55,951 nt of DNA. Source: Moryella indoligenes (GTDB lineage Bacteria > Bacillota > Clostridia > Lachnospirales > Lachnospiraceae). The translations under genes were made by a program, and so were the position numbers. Below the pieces are notes generated by a model. It had not been told where the DNA came from and did no database searches. It saw only the letters and a program-made list of their open reading frames with translations. The stretch is taken from NCBI RefSeq assembly GCF_030812885.1, contig NZ_JAUSTO010000013.1, forward strand, positions 1-55,951. The letters are read 5' to 3'. Numbering within the stretch: position 1 is the stretch's first letter; the number at the start of each line of letters is the position of its first letter. Positions 1 through 7,991 of this stretch are shown one piece after another.

Positions 1-608
1 GAATCAATGTCAGATTCGTAAAAGATTGAATTTTCCCCTACTTCACCTCCGGAAAGATTTGTAAACATCGTTCCGACCATGCCGGATGCAGCACCGCTGT
101 AATTGTACCGAAGCTCCGACGATGCTCTCACCGTCCCTACGTATTGCATATAAAGCGGAGAAATTTTTTCTTTTGCAAATATTATTCCCAGCATTTCAAC
201 CTGTTCGCATTGCTTCGTCTCACTCGCAATTTCATCCCATGTCCAATATGTCTCCGTCGTGTATGTCGTTTCTCCGTTTACCGTATGCGGAACCATTCTT
301 GTGTGCATCGTATACTGTTCCGTAGTCTGGCTGATCTCTATATACTCCCCATCAACGCCCGGATATCCTACAGGGTCAACAGCGGTAAGTTCTCCAAACA
401 CAAGTGCGTTTCCTATGTGTGTTCGCATCCCATACTCAAACGACTCTGCGCGTTCTATCCGTACCGCCTTGCTGTATTCAGTGCGTTTGCTGTCGGAGTA
501 ATTATCAATCTGCCCAGAGATAAAAAATCCTATGCTTGCCATAATTCCGACTATGGCTATGCTTGCAACGACTTCTCTCTTTGTGATCTCAATCCCCAGC
601 ACGTCCAT
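1..608 (-). CDS. Membrane-anchored hypothetical protein, 3' end cut by window
   Basis: Reading leftward from ATG at 608 the frame stays open for 202 codons to the window edge, so the C-terminus is missing. A short cytoplasmic N-terminus (MDVLGIEITKREV) is followed by one hydrophobic segment at about residues 14 to 29. The rest is a polar domain rich in Glu, Thr and Tyr that probably lies outside the membrane. It starts 5 nt after the LemA-like gene stop, with GGAG in the gap, so the two are probably co-transcribed. I do not recognise a family. Membrane proteins beside LemA are common, but no function can be stated. It was found by reading the minus strand directly. Confidence 0.75.
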   Translation of the reverse strand, partial: MDVLGIEITKREVVASIAIVGIMASIGFFISGQIDNYSDSKRTEYSKAVRIERAESFEYGMRTHIGNALVFGELTAVDPVGYPGVDGEYIEISQTTEQYTMHTRMVPHTVNGETTYTTETYWTWDEIASETKQCEQVEMLGIIFAKEKISPLYMQYVGTVRASSELRYNYSGAASGMVGTMFTNLSGGEVGENSIFYESDID

Positions 609-613
609 AGCGA

Positions 614-1156
614 TCACTCCTCAAAGAGCTTTTGCGGCGCATCCTTCGGAGCCGAATAGTCAAGATACTTAAAATTTATTCGCTCGTATCCAAGGATTCC
701 AAGAAATATGCTGTTCGGGAATGCCCTCGTGTGCCTGTTGTATTCGCGAACCGCCTTGTTGTAATTCTCCCTGTACCCCGCAATAAGGTTTTCAGTGATG
801 GAAAGCTCGTTCATAAGTTCCTTGTAGTTCTCGTTCGCCTTTAGCTCCGGATATGCTTCTGCTACAGCTGATATCGCCATAACCGCGCCGTCTATTCCAC
901 CGGAATCCCCTCTCTTTTCAACAATTTCATTCAAAACGCTTGCTTCGTGTGCATCGTAGTGTTTCACACTGTCCACAAGGTTATAAACAAGATCGACTCT
1001 TCGCTTCTCCTGAATGTTTATGTCTGATTCAGCAGTGCTCACCTGTTCCTCAAGCGAAAACGCCCTGTTTCTGCAACTCTGCGTCCAAACTACAAACAAC
1101 GCCAAAACTGCAACTACGCTTGTTGTAACAATCAACCACAACTTTCTGTCCTTCAT
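614..1156 (-). CDS. LemA family protein
   Basis: 180 residues. A signal-anchor helix lies at about residues 7 to 24, followed by a long helical domain. LemA features include the helix holding DLVYNLVDSVKHY, an NENYKELMNEL stretch, a central AGYRENYNKAVREYN, and a C-terminal FPNSIFLGILGYE that matches the family FP..ia...gf pattern. Length is normal for LemA (about 180 to 200). The site AAGGAG sits 7 nt before the ATG. LemA proteins are membrane-tethered helical bundles of poorly known role. The gene lies in the late part of the leftward phage operon beside a second membrane protein. It may be cargo rather than a phage structural gene. Confidence 0.8.
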   Translation of the reverse strand: MKDRKLWLIVTTSVVAVLALFVVWTQSCRNRAFSLEEQVSTAESDINIQEKRRVDLVYNLVDSVKHYDAHEASVLNEIVEKRGDSGGIDGAVMAISAVAEAYPELKANENYKELMNELSITENLIAGYRENYNKAVREYNRHTRAFPNSIFLGILGYERINFKYLDYSAPKDAPQKLFEE

Positions 1157-1168
1157 TTTCTTTTCTCC

Positions 1169-1540
1169 TTAAAGTCCTAACTCTTCGAGAGTGTATCCGC
1201 GATCAAGTTCCATCCCCTGATACATTGTGTTGGGGCCAAATTCGGGAAGGTAAATATCATCACCCTTTATCGTGATAGAAAGATGTTCTTTCTTTCCCAT
1301 ATTGAAACTCATCTTCGCGATATGAATCACCCTATCTCTCCACGGCTTAATCACCGCACTAAGATATCGCTTCTCTACCTTGTCCAGAATTTCAACCTTT
1401 GAACCATCAACCTTCGCAAGCCGATCAAGGCCACTTTCATCGAAGACCAGAGCGTTAAAGCCCTTTACCTTAAACATCCCAGGATCAACCTCTTTTTCCA
1501 GTTCGATTACGAACCTGTCTCCTGTCTTATACTTGCTCAT
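1169..1540 (-). CDS. Hypothetical phage protein
   Basis: 123 residues, soluble, no cysteine and no membrane segment. The N-terminal half is beta-rich with alternating charge (GDRFVIELEKEV, KVKGFNALVF), and the end is acidic and leucine-rich. The spacing to LemA is 12 nt. I do not recognise the family. The position at the end of the phage early operon suggests a small accessory protein. The ATG at 1540 follows GAGAGGAGC. Confidence 0.65.
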   Translation of the reverse strand: MSKYKTGDRFVIELEKEVDPGMFKVKGFNALVFDESGLDRLAKVDGSKVEILDKVEKRYLSAVIKPWRDRVIHIAKMSFNMGKKEHLSITIKGDDIYLPEFGPNTMYQGMELDRGYTLEELGL

Positions 1541-1555
1541 CTATGCTCCTCTCTG

Positions 1556-1792
1556 TTATCCTTTGTGCAGTTCCATCCATCTGAGTTGAAGCTGGTTAAA
1601 TACTGCCACTCCGATCTCTATTGCAAACTGACTGTTTCCGTACTTCTCACAAACCTGATTGATCTCTGCAAAGGCACTGTCAGCCTGTGATTGGTCGGTA
1701 TCGTTATAGTGATTCTTAAGTATCAACCAAAACTCTTTTTGGATAGAAAACTCATTATGTTGAAAGATATTGTTACTATTCTTATTATTCAT
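1556..1792 (-). CDS. Small hypothetical phage protein
   Basis: 78 residues from the ATG at 1792 (MNNKNSNN). A GTG four codons upstream at 1804 is the alternative start. The purine run GGGACAGGAG directly precedes the ATG, which makes the choice uncertain. The protein is predicted helical: FWLILKNHY, then an NQVCEKYG turn, then a C-terminal helix ending in LQLRWMELHKG. No family recognised. It ends 16 nt before the next gene, within the same leftward transcript. Confidence 0.55.
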   Translation of the reverse strand: MNNKNSNNIFQHNEFSIQKEFWLILKNHYNDTDQSQADSAFAEINQVCEKYGNSQFAIEIGVAVFNQLQLRWMELHKG

Positions 1793-1814
1793 CTCCTGTC
1801 CCACTAATAATTAA

Positions 1815-2051
1815 CACTGCCCCGCTGTTGTGTTGAATAGCCCCACAATGTTTTTGCTGGCGGGGCAGCGAAAAACCTAGTGTTTATAAGGCTTTCCGTG
1901 GTGTTGCCCCACTTGCCCCAGTATTTTTTACATTCCCTATAGGACTATAAAAAATGAAAATGATTGTTAAATCTTAAACACATATTTTCATTTTTTCATT
2001 TTCCTTATATATTGCTTATTTTCCGATGGGGCAGAGCGGGGCAGTGGGGCG
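1815..2051. repeat. Cluster of GGGGCA motifs in both orientations, possible origin
   Basis: This 250-nt gap between the DUF927 helicase gene and the downstream hypothetical genes holds six exact GGGGCA or TGCCCC hexamers: 1818-1823, 1862-1867, 1905-1910, 1914-1919, 2028-2033 and 2038-2043. Near copies lie at 1840 and 2046. The outer copies form a perfect 12-nt inverted repeat, CACTGCCCCGCT at 1815-1826 and AGCGGGGCAGTG at 2035-2046. Between them is an AT-rich stretch (about 1920 to 2025) with a second inverted repeat of AAAAAATGAAAA and TTTTCATTTTTT. Iteron-like sites flanking AT-rich DNA beside a replicative helicase are typical of origins. That role is inference. Confidence 0.5.
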
Positions 2052-2056
2052 GGACG

Positions 2057-3994
2057 TTAGTCAAACGGCAATTCGTCTTGTTCATAATCAATAAATTCCT
2101 CACTTTCATTTTGTTCATATTGCTCATTTTCATTATTCAACCTCAAAATGTATGTTCTGTATCTCTTGCCCGCAATCATTGTTTTACTTTGAAGGCGCTT
2201 TTTATCGCTATCGCATCGAAGTAAGTTGTTGGCACCTGCCCAGCGTACAAACTGCCGGGAATTGAAGTTATAAAACCTTCCCAATTCTTCTAATGCCGAC
2301 GGAATGATTGCAACCGTGTCCTCTGTTGGAAAACTCCCCCAGATAACGCCCGCATAATTGCCATCTTCTCGCGGCTCAAATCGGTTGCGCTGCATATGCA
2401 CAGCATCCATCACATGGTCGTAGGCTCGCCGCATCTCGGAAACTTCATTTTGTCCCTTGATAAAGTCAACGCACTTGTGCAGATCGAGCCGCACGCCGTC
2501 CTGAAAGATTTCCCGCTCCGCAATCTCATCTGCGGTCAGCAGCACGGCTAACGGAATTACCTGCTTTGCCTCTTTGGTTTCCCCCTTTGCCTCTGCGGCG
2601 TCTCGAATCTTCTGCTCGTAGCTGTCAACCATTTCTTGAAGGATGTCTTTGCCAAGGGCTTCTACCGCCTCAATGAACGGTTTCCCTCCGTGCCCGTAGT
2701 GCTTTAGCAGGATTCCGACCGTCGCATTGCCGTTTTCAAAGATGTCCCCCGGCTCTGTCTCGATGTCCAAAACACGGTTTATGGCGCCGCCCTTCATCGC
2801 TGAATCACAGAGCGGGCGCTCGATGTTGGTAAGAATGACATTGTCCCACGTCGCAACATCGCGCATTTCCATGGTTCGCATCAGGCGGCTCTTACCGCGT
2901 CCGGCGCAAAGCATGTAGATCAACTCCGGGAAGCGTTCCGGGTCTTTGTCACGGATTTTTGACAGATCGTCTATCATCATCGGGAGATGATTTAGGATTC
3001 CAAGCTGCTGTTCCATGGAATTAACAGTGCTGGTGCTCTCAACGATATATTTTCCGGTTCCGGGGTCTGCCCATACGCTGGTAGCAGCCATCAGAGCAAC
3101 GGTTTTACCCCGACCGCTTTCACCGTACAGGTTGACGATAAACGGCAAGACGTTGAGGAGCGGCAGCAGCACGCTGGCAAAGCTCGCCGCAAGATAAACG
3201 GATACTTCTATTCGACCTCGTGCCCGAATGCTTCGCATGAGTCCTAACCACGCGTTGTAATCTCCCTCCTCATGCACAGAATCAAAAACATATTTGAAAC
3301 TTGGATGTGCGTCAAAAATGATGTCTTTGGCTGAGTATGGCAAAAACTCGTTATCAATCCAGCCAAGCTTTGACGTAGATTCCCGGAGCGGTATCAGGTC
3401 GTTGTTAAGGGCTTCATAGTCTGAGAGATATGAGATCATAGCCCTTGCGGTCTCCGATGTGACCGGAAGTCCGTAATCTGACAGGTTCACAATCTTGCTG
3501 TTGGACGACATCTCACTCCGGTATGGCATGATGGAGCACACCCGCCCGTCCTTCTTCCAAGTGACCTGCACCTTCTCCCGGTGCGTCTCGCGATTCACCA
3601 GCCTTTCAGTCACGATGATAGGATAATGGCTCGCCGTGATGGTTCCAGCAAAGCCTATCGCCCGGACTCCGCTCTCTGTGACAATCCAGCGCCCTGTCCG
3701 AGCAAACACAATGTTTCCCGGTTCGAATTCCAGCGACATCGAATTGCTGTTGGCGCTGTCGGGCTCAGTCGCAGCTTTGACAGCTATTTCTTTTCTCATT
3801 TCCTTGAGCTGTTTCTCCTGTAAGCGAACCATTTGCTTGAACTTGCTCAGAATTCGCAGCTCTTCGGCTCTCTTTTCCAGCTTGTTAATCAGCAAAAAAC
3901 GCTGCACTTCGTCTGTCTCTGTATAAACCTCTTCCAACAGCTCTGTGGACATGATCTCTTCCGCAGTTAAATTTTCCGGGTTGGATATGTCCAT
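2057..3994 (-). CDS. DUF927-type P-loop ATPase, probable phage replicative helicase
   Basis: 645 residues from ATG 3994, preceded by AAAGGAA at 9 nt. An in-frame GTG at 4003 is possible but has no spaced ribosome site. A helical N-terminal 80 residues, rich in charge (KQMVRLQEKQLKEMRKE), precedes a beta domain. The ATPase core then follows, with Walker A GESGRGKT near residue 292 and Walker B MMIDDLS about 50 residues later. The C-terminal quarter contains a winged-helix-like region and an acidic tail. This matches DUF927 proteins of phages and islands, which act as replication helicases next to a CHC2 primase. That primase is the gene directly upstream and overlapping, so a primase-helicase pair is likely. 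Confidence 0.75.
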   Translation of the reverse strand: MDISNPENLTAEEIMSTELLEEVYTETDEVQRFLLINKLEKRAEELRILSKFKQMVRLQEKQLKEMRKEIAVKAATEPDSANSNSMSLEFEPGNIVFARTGRWIVTESGVRAIGFAGTITASHYPIIVTERLVNRETHREKVQVTWKKDGRVCSIMPYRSEMSSNSKIVNLSDYGLPVTSETARAMISYLSDYEALNNDLIPLRESTSKLGWIDNEFLPYSAKDIIFDAHPSFKYVFDSVHEEGDYNAWLGLMRSIRARGRIEVSVYLAASFASVLLPLLNVLPFIVNLYGESGRGKTVALMAATSVWADPGTGKYIVESTSTVNSMEQQLGILNHLPMMIDDLSKIRDKDPERFPELIYMLCAGRGKSRLMRTMEMRDVATWDNVILTNIERPLCDSAMKGGAINRVLDIETEPGDIFENGNATVGILLKHYGHGGKPFIEAVEALGKDILQEMVDSYEQKIRDAAEAKGETKEAKQVIPLAVLLTADEIAEREIFQDGVRLDLHKCVDFIKGQNEVSEMRRAYDHVMDAVHMQRNRFEPREDGNYAGVIWGSFPTEDTVAIIPSALEELGRFYNFNSRQFVRWAGANNLLRCDSDKKRLQSKTMIAGKRYRTYILRLNNENEQYEQNESEEFIDYEQDELPFD

Positions 3995-3999
3995 GGGCC

Positions 4000-4509
4000 T
4001 CACTTCCTTTCTGCCATCAGGTTCAATAGATCTTCAAGCAGGCAATCTGCCTTGTATGCAGTGGCCGCTAAATCATTCTGCGCAACGCACCACTGCTCGG
4101 AATATGGCGCAGAAGAATCCAGAGTGCCCTTAATTCCCGCCAGACTATCGCAGACGGACAAATACTCGCCTCGCGCCTTCTCAAGCCGTTTTTCGCGTCT
4201 CTCGTGCGCCGTTTGCCTGCGTTTTGCCCGAATCAGAGCAACATCCGACATCCCCGCCCGGCTATCTCCGCCCAGCTTCCGGAAAGCCTCCGCAAAGGAA
4301 CAGCTCTCCATCTTCTGCACGAAGGTGAAAACATCGCCGTTTGCTCCGCAACCGAAACAGTGGAAGCTATCCGGGTAAATCTTAAGAGACGGGCTTCTGT
4401 CTCCCTCGTGGAAGGGGCAGCGGATAAAGTTAGCTCTGTTTGGCTGGAACCCGTACCGCCGCACCACTTCTGCCATGCTGATTGCCTGCTTGATCTCTTC
4501 TTTTGTCAT
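4000..4509 (-). CDS. CHC2 zinc-finger DNA primase-like protein
   Basis: 169 residues from ATG 4509, which overlaps the stop of the preceding nuclease gene (ATGA). The N-terminus has a DnaG-type zinc finger: Cys31 and His34 in CPFH, Cys51 and Cys54 in CFGC, spaced as in CHC2 (C-x2-H-x16-C-x2-C). GDVFTFVQK follows, typical of the family. The C-terminus is a long charged helix, and there is no Toprim catalytic domain. It is therefore a short zinc-binding primase module rather than a full primase. It probably acts with the DUF927 ATPase encoded immediately downstream. Confidence 0.82.
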   Translation of the reverse strand: MTKEEIKQAISMAEVVRRYGFQPNRANFIRCPFHEGDRSPSLKIYPDSFHCFGCGANGDVFTFVQKMESCSFAEAFRKLGGDSRAGMSDVALIRAKRRQTAHERREKRLEKARGEYLSVCDSLAGIKGTLDSSAPYSEQWCVAQNDLAATAYKADCLLEDLLNLMAERK

Positions 4510-4964
4510 GTCACGATCTCTAAAAGCTCTTTGATTCGCCGCCCGGTCTGACGCTTGTTGCAAAACTCGAACTGTACCCCGTAGCGCTCGCACATCGTCT
4601 GCATTGACCGGAAAAGCTGCTCTCCGTTGGTCGCCTTCGGGCTTGTCTTCCGGCGGGGATTCTGCCAGAAAAAGACATCTTCAAGCGACCGAATTCCCGG
4701 CTCTTCCACCAGAACAATAAGCTTGATTCCGGTTTTTCGGGCTCGCACAAGCTCCGCCCGGAAGCGTTCGTGCTGCTGCGTGACATTGCCGCAGACCTCG
4801 AGGAGTCCCTGCTTCCGGTCAACTACAACACGGGGATTATCTAAGTTCATATAGTCTCCGACATAAAGCTTTGAGCAGAAGTGCTGTATTCCCAGTTCAT
4901 CAAACTGCGCCTCGATTCGCTTGCGTTCGGACTGGTGCTCCCGGCTGTCAATCTGGATCTGCAT
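4506..4964 (-). CDS. ERCC4-domain nuclease
   Basis: 152 residues from ATG 4964, which shares a TAATG junction with the upstream helicase stop. An alternative ATG at 4976 lacks a spaced ribosome site. The fold signature is IQIDSREH near the N-terminus, KLYVGDYM, and VVVDRKQ. Together these give the acidic and basic residues of the XPF/ERCC4 nuclease site (D, then GDY, then DRK). LIVLVEEP forms the next core strand. Family members cut branched or structured DNA. In phage operons they may process replication or recombination intermediates. The exact substrate is not visible from sequence. Confidence 0.78.
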   Translation of the reverse strand: MQIQIDSREHQSERKRIEAQFDELGIQHFCSKLYVGDYMNLDNPRVVVDRKQGLLEVCGNVTQQHERFRAELVRARKTGIKLIVLVEEPGIRSLEDVFFWQNPRRKTSPKATNGEQLFRSMQTMCERYGVQFEFCNKRQTGRRIKELLEIVT

Positions 4965-6334
4965 TACTGCCCCCATTCCTTATCAATTGCCCGATAGAAT
5001 TTCCGGACCCTTGGAGAGGTGCGGAGGTCTTGAAACTGTAAAATTCCGTTGATGTATAGGTTACTTCCGCGATCCACTCTTGACAGGGCAACGTACATCT
5101 GCCCGTTTGCGAAAAATTCCGGATAAAGGTTTACTCCGTTTTTCAGCGTCATGCCCTGCGACTTGTGGATTGTGATTGCCCATGCGAGCTTAAACGGAAA
5201 CTGCGTCACGCTGCCGGTCTCTTTTTCTGTAATTTCAGTTACAGTTTTGGTCACTGTCTGGCCATCCGGCTCAGTGACAGTCACCTGCTTTTCCTTTGCT
5301 ACGGGCTCGGATACCGTCCATGTGTGCTTTTTGACAAGCACAACCTTTCCGGTCTCCTCAATTTTTACCTTTACAGTATCTTCATCCAGGCATTCAGTGA
5401 TTGTTCCAAAGGAGCCATTGAAATAGTCACCCAGCGGACTGTTAATCAACATCATCACCCGCGCACCCTCTTTGAAAGTGAGTGCATATTCGGCATTGGT
5501 GGAGGAAATGTCTGCGTCCCCTTTGATGTCTGCCGGAGAGAAAATTTCCTCGCCCGGAAGTCCGGCCAAGCGCTCGTTGTTTCGCTCCTGCGCTGTGCTG
5601 TTTTTCCCGCAGAGAATCACGGAGTTTTCTGACACAAACGCATTTTTTGCCGTGTTACAGTCAAACCACTCTACGACAAACGGATCCTCTCCCGTCCTTA
5701 CTGAGTTAAGGCTTTCTGCGTATGCCTTATCATCCGCTACCCGGTGGATTGTCCGAAGGATTGCGTTACGGAACCCCATGCCGGCCCAGAGCTTTGATTC
5801 AAAAGCAAAGAGTTTGTGACCATAAATGCCCTGAAAGATTTTCCTGTCAGCTGTTGTCAGTACTGGCTCAAGTTGGCAGAAATCTCCTACTACAATCAGC
5901 TGTGTGTGTACATCCTGCGGCTCACGATTTTGTTTTCTTGCAAGCCGCTCTTCATTTTTCCGTTTCACCTCGTCTGCCATCTGCACAGCTCTTGCCACAT
6001 GCTCGAAAAGATCGATCCGGCACATGGATATCTCATCAATCACAATGATGTCTGCTGCCTGGATCTCCTTTTTGGCTTTTGCCGGAGGACGAACGATTGA
6101 TACCTTCTTGAGTCCGAAGGCGCGATGTACTGTGTAAGCCGTGATCGTCTCGATTCTCTGAGCCGCTGCGCCTGTCGGGGCACAGGCGATGATATTTTTT
6201 CCTTCATCCTGTGCCCACTCAAGGAAGGCGTTCAGTACAGCTGTTTTACCAGTACCGGCTTTACCTGTCAGAAAAACGTTATCTCCGTTTTTCATGATCT
6301 CAAGTGCAGCCTGCTGGTCTTCCGAAAAATTCAT
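4964..6334 (-). CDS. Pif1-like superfamily 1 helicase
   Basis: 456 residues. Walker A is GKAGTGKT at residues 24-31, with the family's FLTGKAGTGKT start. Motif Ia is ACAPTGAAAQ, motif II is VIDEISMC, and motif III is VVGDFCQLEPV. The C-terminal UvrD/RecD-like motif is AWAITIHKSQGMTL with YVALSRV close to the end. These identify a 5'-3' SF1B helicase of the Pif1/RecD2 type. Between motifs III and V there is a beta insert rich in Thr and Val (about 330-385). It lies between the SSB-like protein and the nuclease and probably unwinds DNA during phage replication or recombination. ATG 6334 follows AAGGAGGA. Confidence 0.85.
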   Translation of the reverse strand: MNFSEDQQAALEIMKNGDNVFLTGKAGTGKTAVLNAFLEWAQDEGKNIIACAPTGAAAQRIETITAYTVHRAFGLKKVSIVRPPAKAKKEIQAADIIVIDEISMCRIDLFEHVARAVQMADEVKRKNEERLARKQNREPQDVHTQLIVVGDFCQLEPVLTTADRKIFQGIYGHKLFAFESKLWAGMGFRNAILRTIHRVADDKAYAESLNSVRTGEDPFVVEWFDCNTAKNAFVSENSVILCGKNSTAQERNNERLAGLPGEEIFSPADIKGDADISSTNAEYALTFKEGARVMMLINSPLGDYFNGSFGTITECLDEDTVKVKIEETGKVVLVKKHTWTVSEPVAKEKQVTVTEPDGQTVTKTVTEITEKETGSVTQFPFKLAWAITIHKSQGMTLKNGVNLYPEFFANGQMYVALSRVDRGSNLYINGILQFQDLRTSPRVRKFYRAIDKEWGQ

Positions 6335-6346
6335 CTTTCCTCCTTA

Positions 6347-6949
6347 TCAGTTAAACGGCAGCCCTTCATCATCTGCGCTGTCCGGGATGTCCATAAATCC
6401 AGTATCCTTGCTTGTCGGTCTGAGCTGTTCCTGCTCAGCGTCGCTTAAGAACTTCTCGTTCGGAATTTTATCCGGGTCAACCTTGCCGTCTGTGACGAAC
6501 CAGCGGAGTTTTGTTCTAACCTTTTCTTCTCCCTGATAAACTTCATGCACCAGTCCGTATGCTCCCCCGATCTTTTTGTTGCGGAACTGCCCGCACCACT
6601 GCACGGAATCCTCCACCCACTTGATCTGCGTGTCGTTTGACTGCTCATAGCAGGTGCAGAAGGTTTTGTACCCTCTCGTGGTCTGTCCATCAGAGCCAAG
6701 CACCGGGATATACATCGTGCCGCCTATTGGCCATTTCTTCTCAGGCCGGATGTCGTCTTTGAAAGCCTTTGCAAAAAGATCCGGCTGGCGGTCGTTCTTT
6801 GCAAAGTCAAAAAGCACCACAATCATCTGATTTCCGTTCTTGCTCTCCTTCTCTGCCACCTGCTTTATAATCAGGTGATGTCCTCCCAGCAGCGGAGCCT
6901 CATAATCTCCGGACGCGCGCGTCTCTTCATATCCCTGTGGTTTAAGCAT
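6347..6949 (-). CDS. DUF669-like phage protein, probable ssDNA-binding partner
   Basis: 200 residues. The N-terminal 150 are beta-rich (GHHLIIKQV, QMIVVLFDFA, GTMYIPVLGS), compatible with an OB-type fold. The extreme C-terminus is acidic and ends DDEGLPFN, close to the DDDIPF tip by which bacterial SSB proteins recruit partners. It overlaps the upstream ATPase gene by 8 nt. DUF669 proteins sit beside Sak4-like ATPases in many firmicute phages and are thought to be single-strand binding proteins. I assign the family from gene order and sequence feel, and the SSB role is inference. Confidence 0.65.
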   Translation of the reverse strand: MLKPQGYEETRASGDYEAPLLGGHHLIIKQVAEKESKNGNQMIVVLFDFAKNDRQPDLFAKAFKDDIRPEKKWPIGGTMYIPVLGSDGQTTRGYKTFCTCYEQSNDTQIKWVEDSVQWCGQFRNKKIGGAYGLVHEVYQGEEKVRTKLRWFVTDGKVDPDKIPNEKFLSDAEQEQLRPTSKDTGFMDIPDSADDEGLPFN

Positions 6950-7604
6950 TAACTGTCTCCTCCTTTTTCTCTGTGATCTTGTCCATTTCGTAGTAACTTC
7001 TTATAGCCTCATCGACTGCCAAAAGGTCGTTGTCGATACGCTCACTTTCAAACATCCCGATCGGGGACTTGCTGACAGCTCCGTCCGCTGCTTGCGTGAC
7101 AAACTCGTGGCTGCCATTTTCTGACACGCAGCGCAGGACGATAGTAAACATCCCCTCGACGTTGACTTTCTCATCTAGCAGTTTACCGATGGTCTTAGGC
7201 CGTGTATTGCCCGCCTCGTCTGTGTCCTCGTGCATGATCACGTACACAATTTTGTCTTTCTGCACTTTGGTGGAGATAAATTGTATCAATCCCCAGAAGT
7301 TATCAGCCACTTTGTTATAGAAGGTAAACACCGCGTTCCCGCCTCCGGCGTTGGAATGACCGTTCATAAACTGGTTTGTAATAAGATATCCGGCGTCGTC
7401 AATCACGATGGATTTCTGTTTTGCCTGATAGATACTCTTCATCACAGTCCGATAGTCGTCTGTAACAGCTTCCGGGATTTTCCCCTTGAACGGCAGCGGC
7501 TTGTTAAGCACCTTAACAATACAAAAGTCCTTCCCTACGCAGTTCCGTAGGCTCGTGCTTTTCCCAGAACCACTCTTACCGATGATCAACACAGGCAGAG
7601 CCAT
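6942..7604 (-). CDS. P-loop ATPase of phage recombination (Sak4-like)
   Basis: 220 residues. It opens with a strand and Walker A, LIIGKSGSGKST (residues 6-17). SIVIDDAGYLI is the Walker B strand, and VYVIMHEDT is the next core strand with its His-Glu-Asp. FTIVLRC follows. Size and layout fit the small RecA-core ATPases of firmicute phages, often annotated only as ATP-binding protein and related to the Sak4 single-strand annealing group. It is placed directly upstream of, and overlapping, the SSB-like DUF669 gene, which supports a recombination pair. The last 30 residues are charged and probably disordered. Confidence 0.72.
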   Translation of the reverse strand: MALPVLIIGKSGSGKSTSLRNCVGKDFCIVKVLNKPLPFKGKIPEAVTDDYRTVMKSIYQAKQKSIVIDDAGYLITNQFMNGHSNAGGGNAVFTFYNKVADNFWGLIQFISTKVQKDKIVYVIMHEDTDEAGNTRPKTIGKLLDEKVNVEGMFTIVLRCVSENGSHEFVTQAADGAVSKSPIGMFESERIDNDLLAVDEAIRSYYEMDKITEKKEETVNA

Positions 7605-7606
7605 GC

Positions 7607-7810
7607 TTACTCCTCCCTTCTGTCGTATACGACATGCTTTGCCGCCTCCAGAATGAGAGTGCTTGCAATGCGGGACATCGGCAGCCCAGTCTCGTTGCAG
7701 ATGTCCACCAGTGTGTTGTATGCCTCAATCGACACGCGCGGCTTTGTGATACTATGATCTGTCGCATACCTCCATGTTTTCGCCGGGAAGCGAATTTCAA
7801 ATCTCTCCAT
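7607..7810 (-). CDS. Ribbon-helix-helix-like small protein
   Basis: 67 residues from ATG 7810, chosen because GGAGGTC lies just upstream and because a longer reading would start deep in the preceding gene. The C-terminal half, PRVSIEAYNTLVDICNETG, then LPMSRIASTLILEAA, resembles the strand plus two helices of CopG/Arc DNA-binding proteins. It overlaps the previous gene by 14 nt. It may regulate the early operon or partner the ATPase encoded 2 nt downstream. Target unknown. Confidence 0.6.
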   Translation of the reverse strand: MERFEIRFPAKTWRYATDHSITKPRVSIEAYNTLVDICNETGLPMSRIASTLILEAAKHVVYDRREE

Positions 7811-7982
7811 CCTGACCTCCTTCAACCTTTTTGTTCTCGCAGCTATCAATAGCCTCCTTAAAAGCTCTTATAACCTCCTGCTTCGGCATGTACTCACCTG
7901 CGCAGTAGTCGGCCAAAGCTTCACGCAGAGCTAATGCCTTCAGCTCATCAAAGCTCATCTCAACCTCGTAAGTACCCTTCAT
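7797..7982 (-). CDS. Small hypothetical phage protein
   Basis: 61 residues: a short strand (GTYEVEMSF), an alanine-rich helix (ELKALALREALADYC) and a second charged helix. The ATG at 7982 follows AAGGAGAAGAC. It is tightly packed between Gp157 and the RHH-like gene, which supports it as real. No family recognised. Confidence 0.6.
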   Translation of the reverse strand: MKGTYEVEMSFDELKALALREALADYCAGEYMPKQEVIRAFKEAIDSCENKKVEGGQDGEI

Positions 7983-7991
7983 GTCTTCTCC

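Noticed and set aside
144..659. Rightward 171-codon frame at the left edge
   Set aside because: It is the reverse shadow of the leftward membrane protein and has no ribosome site. The protein is rich in Cys and Arg without pattern.
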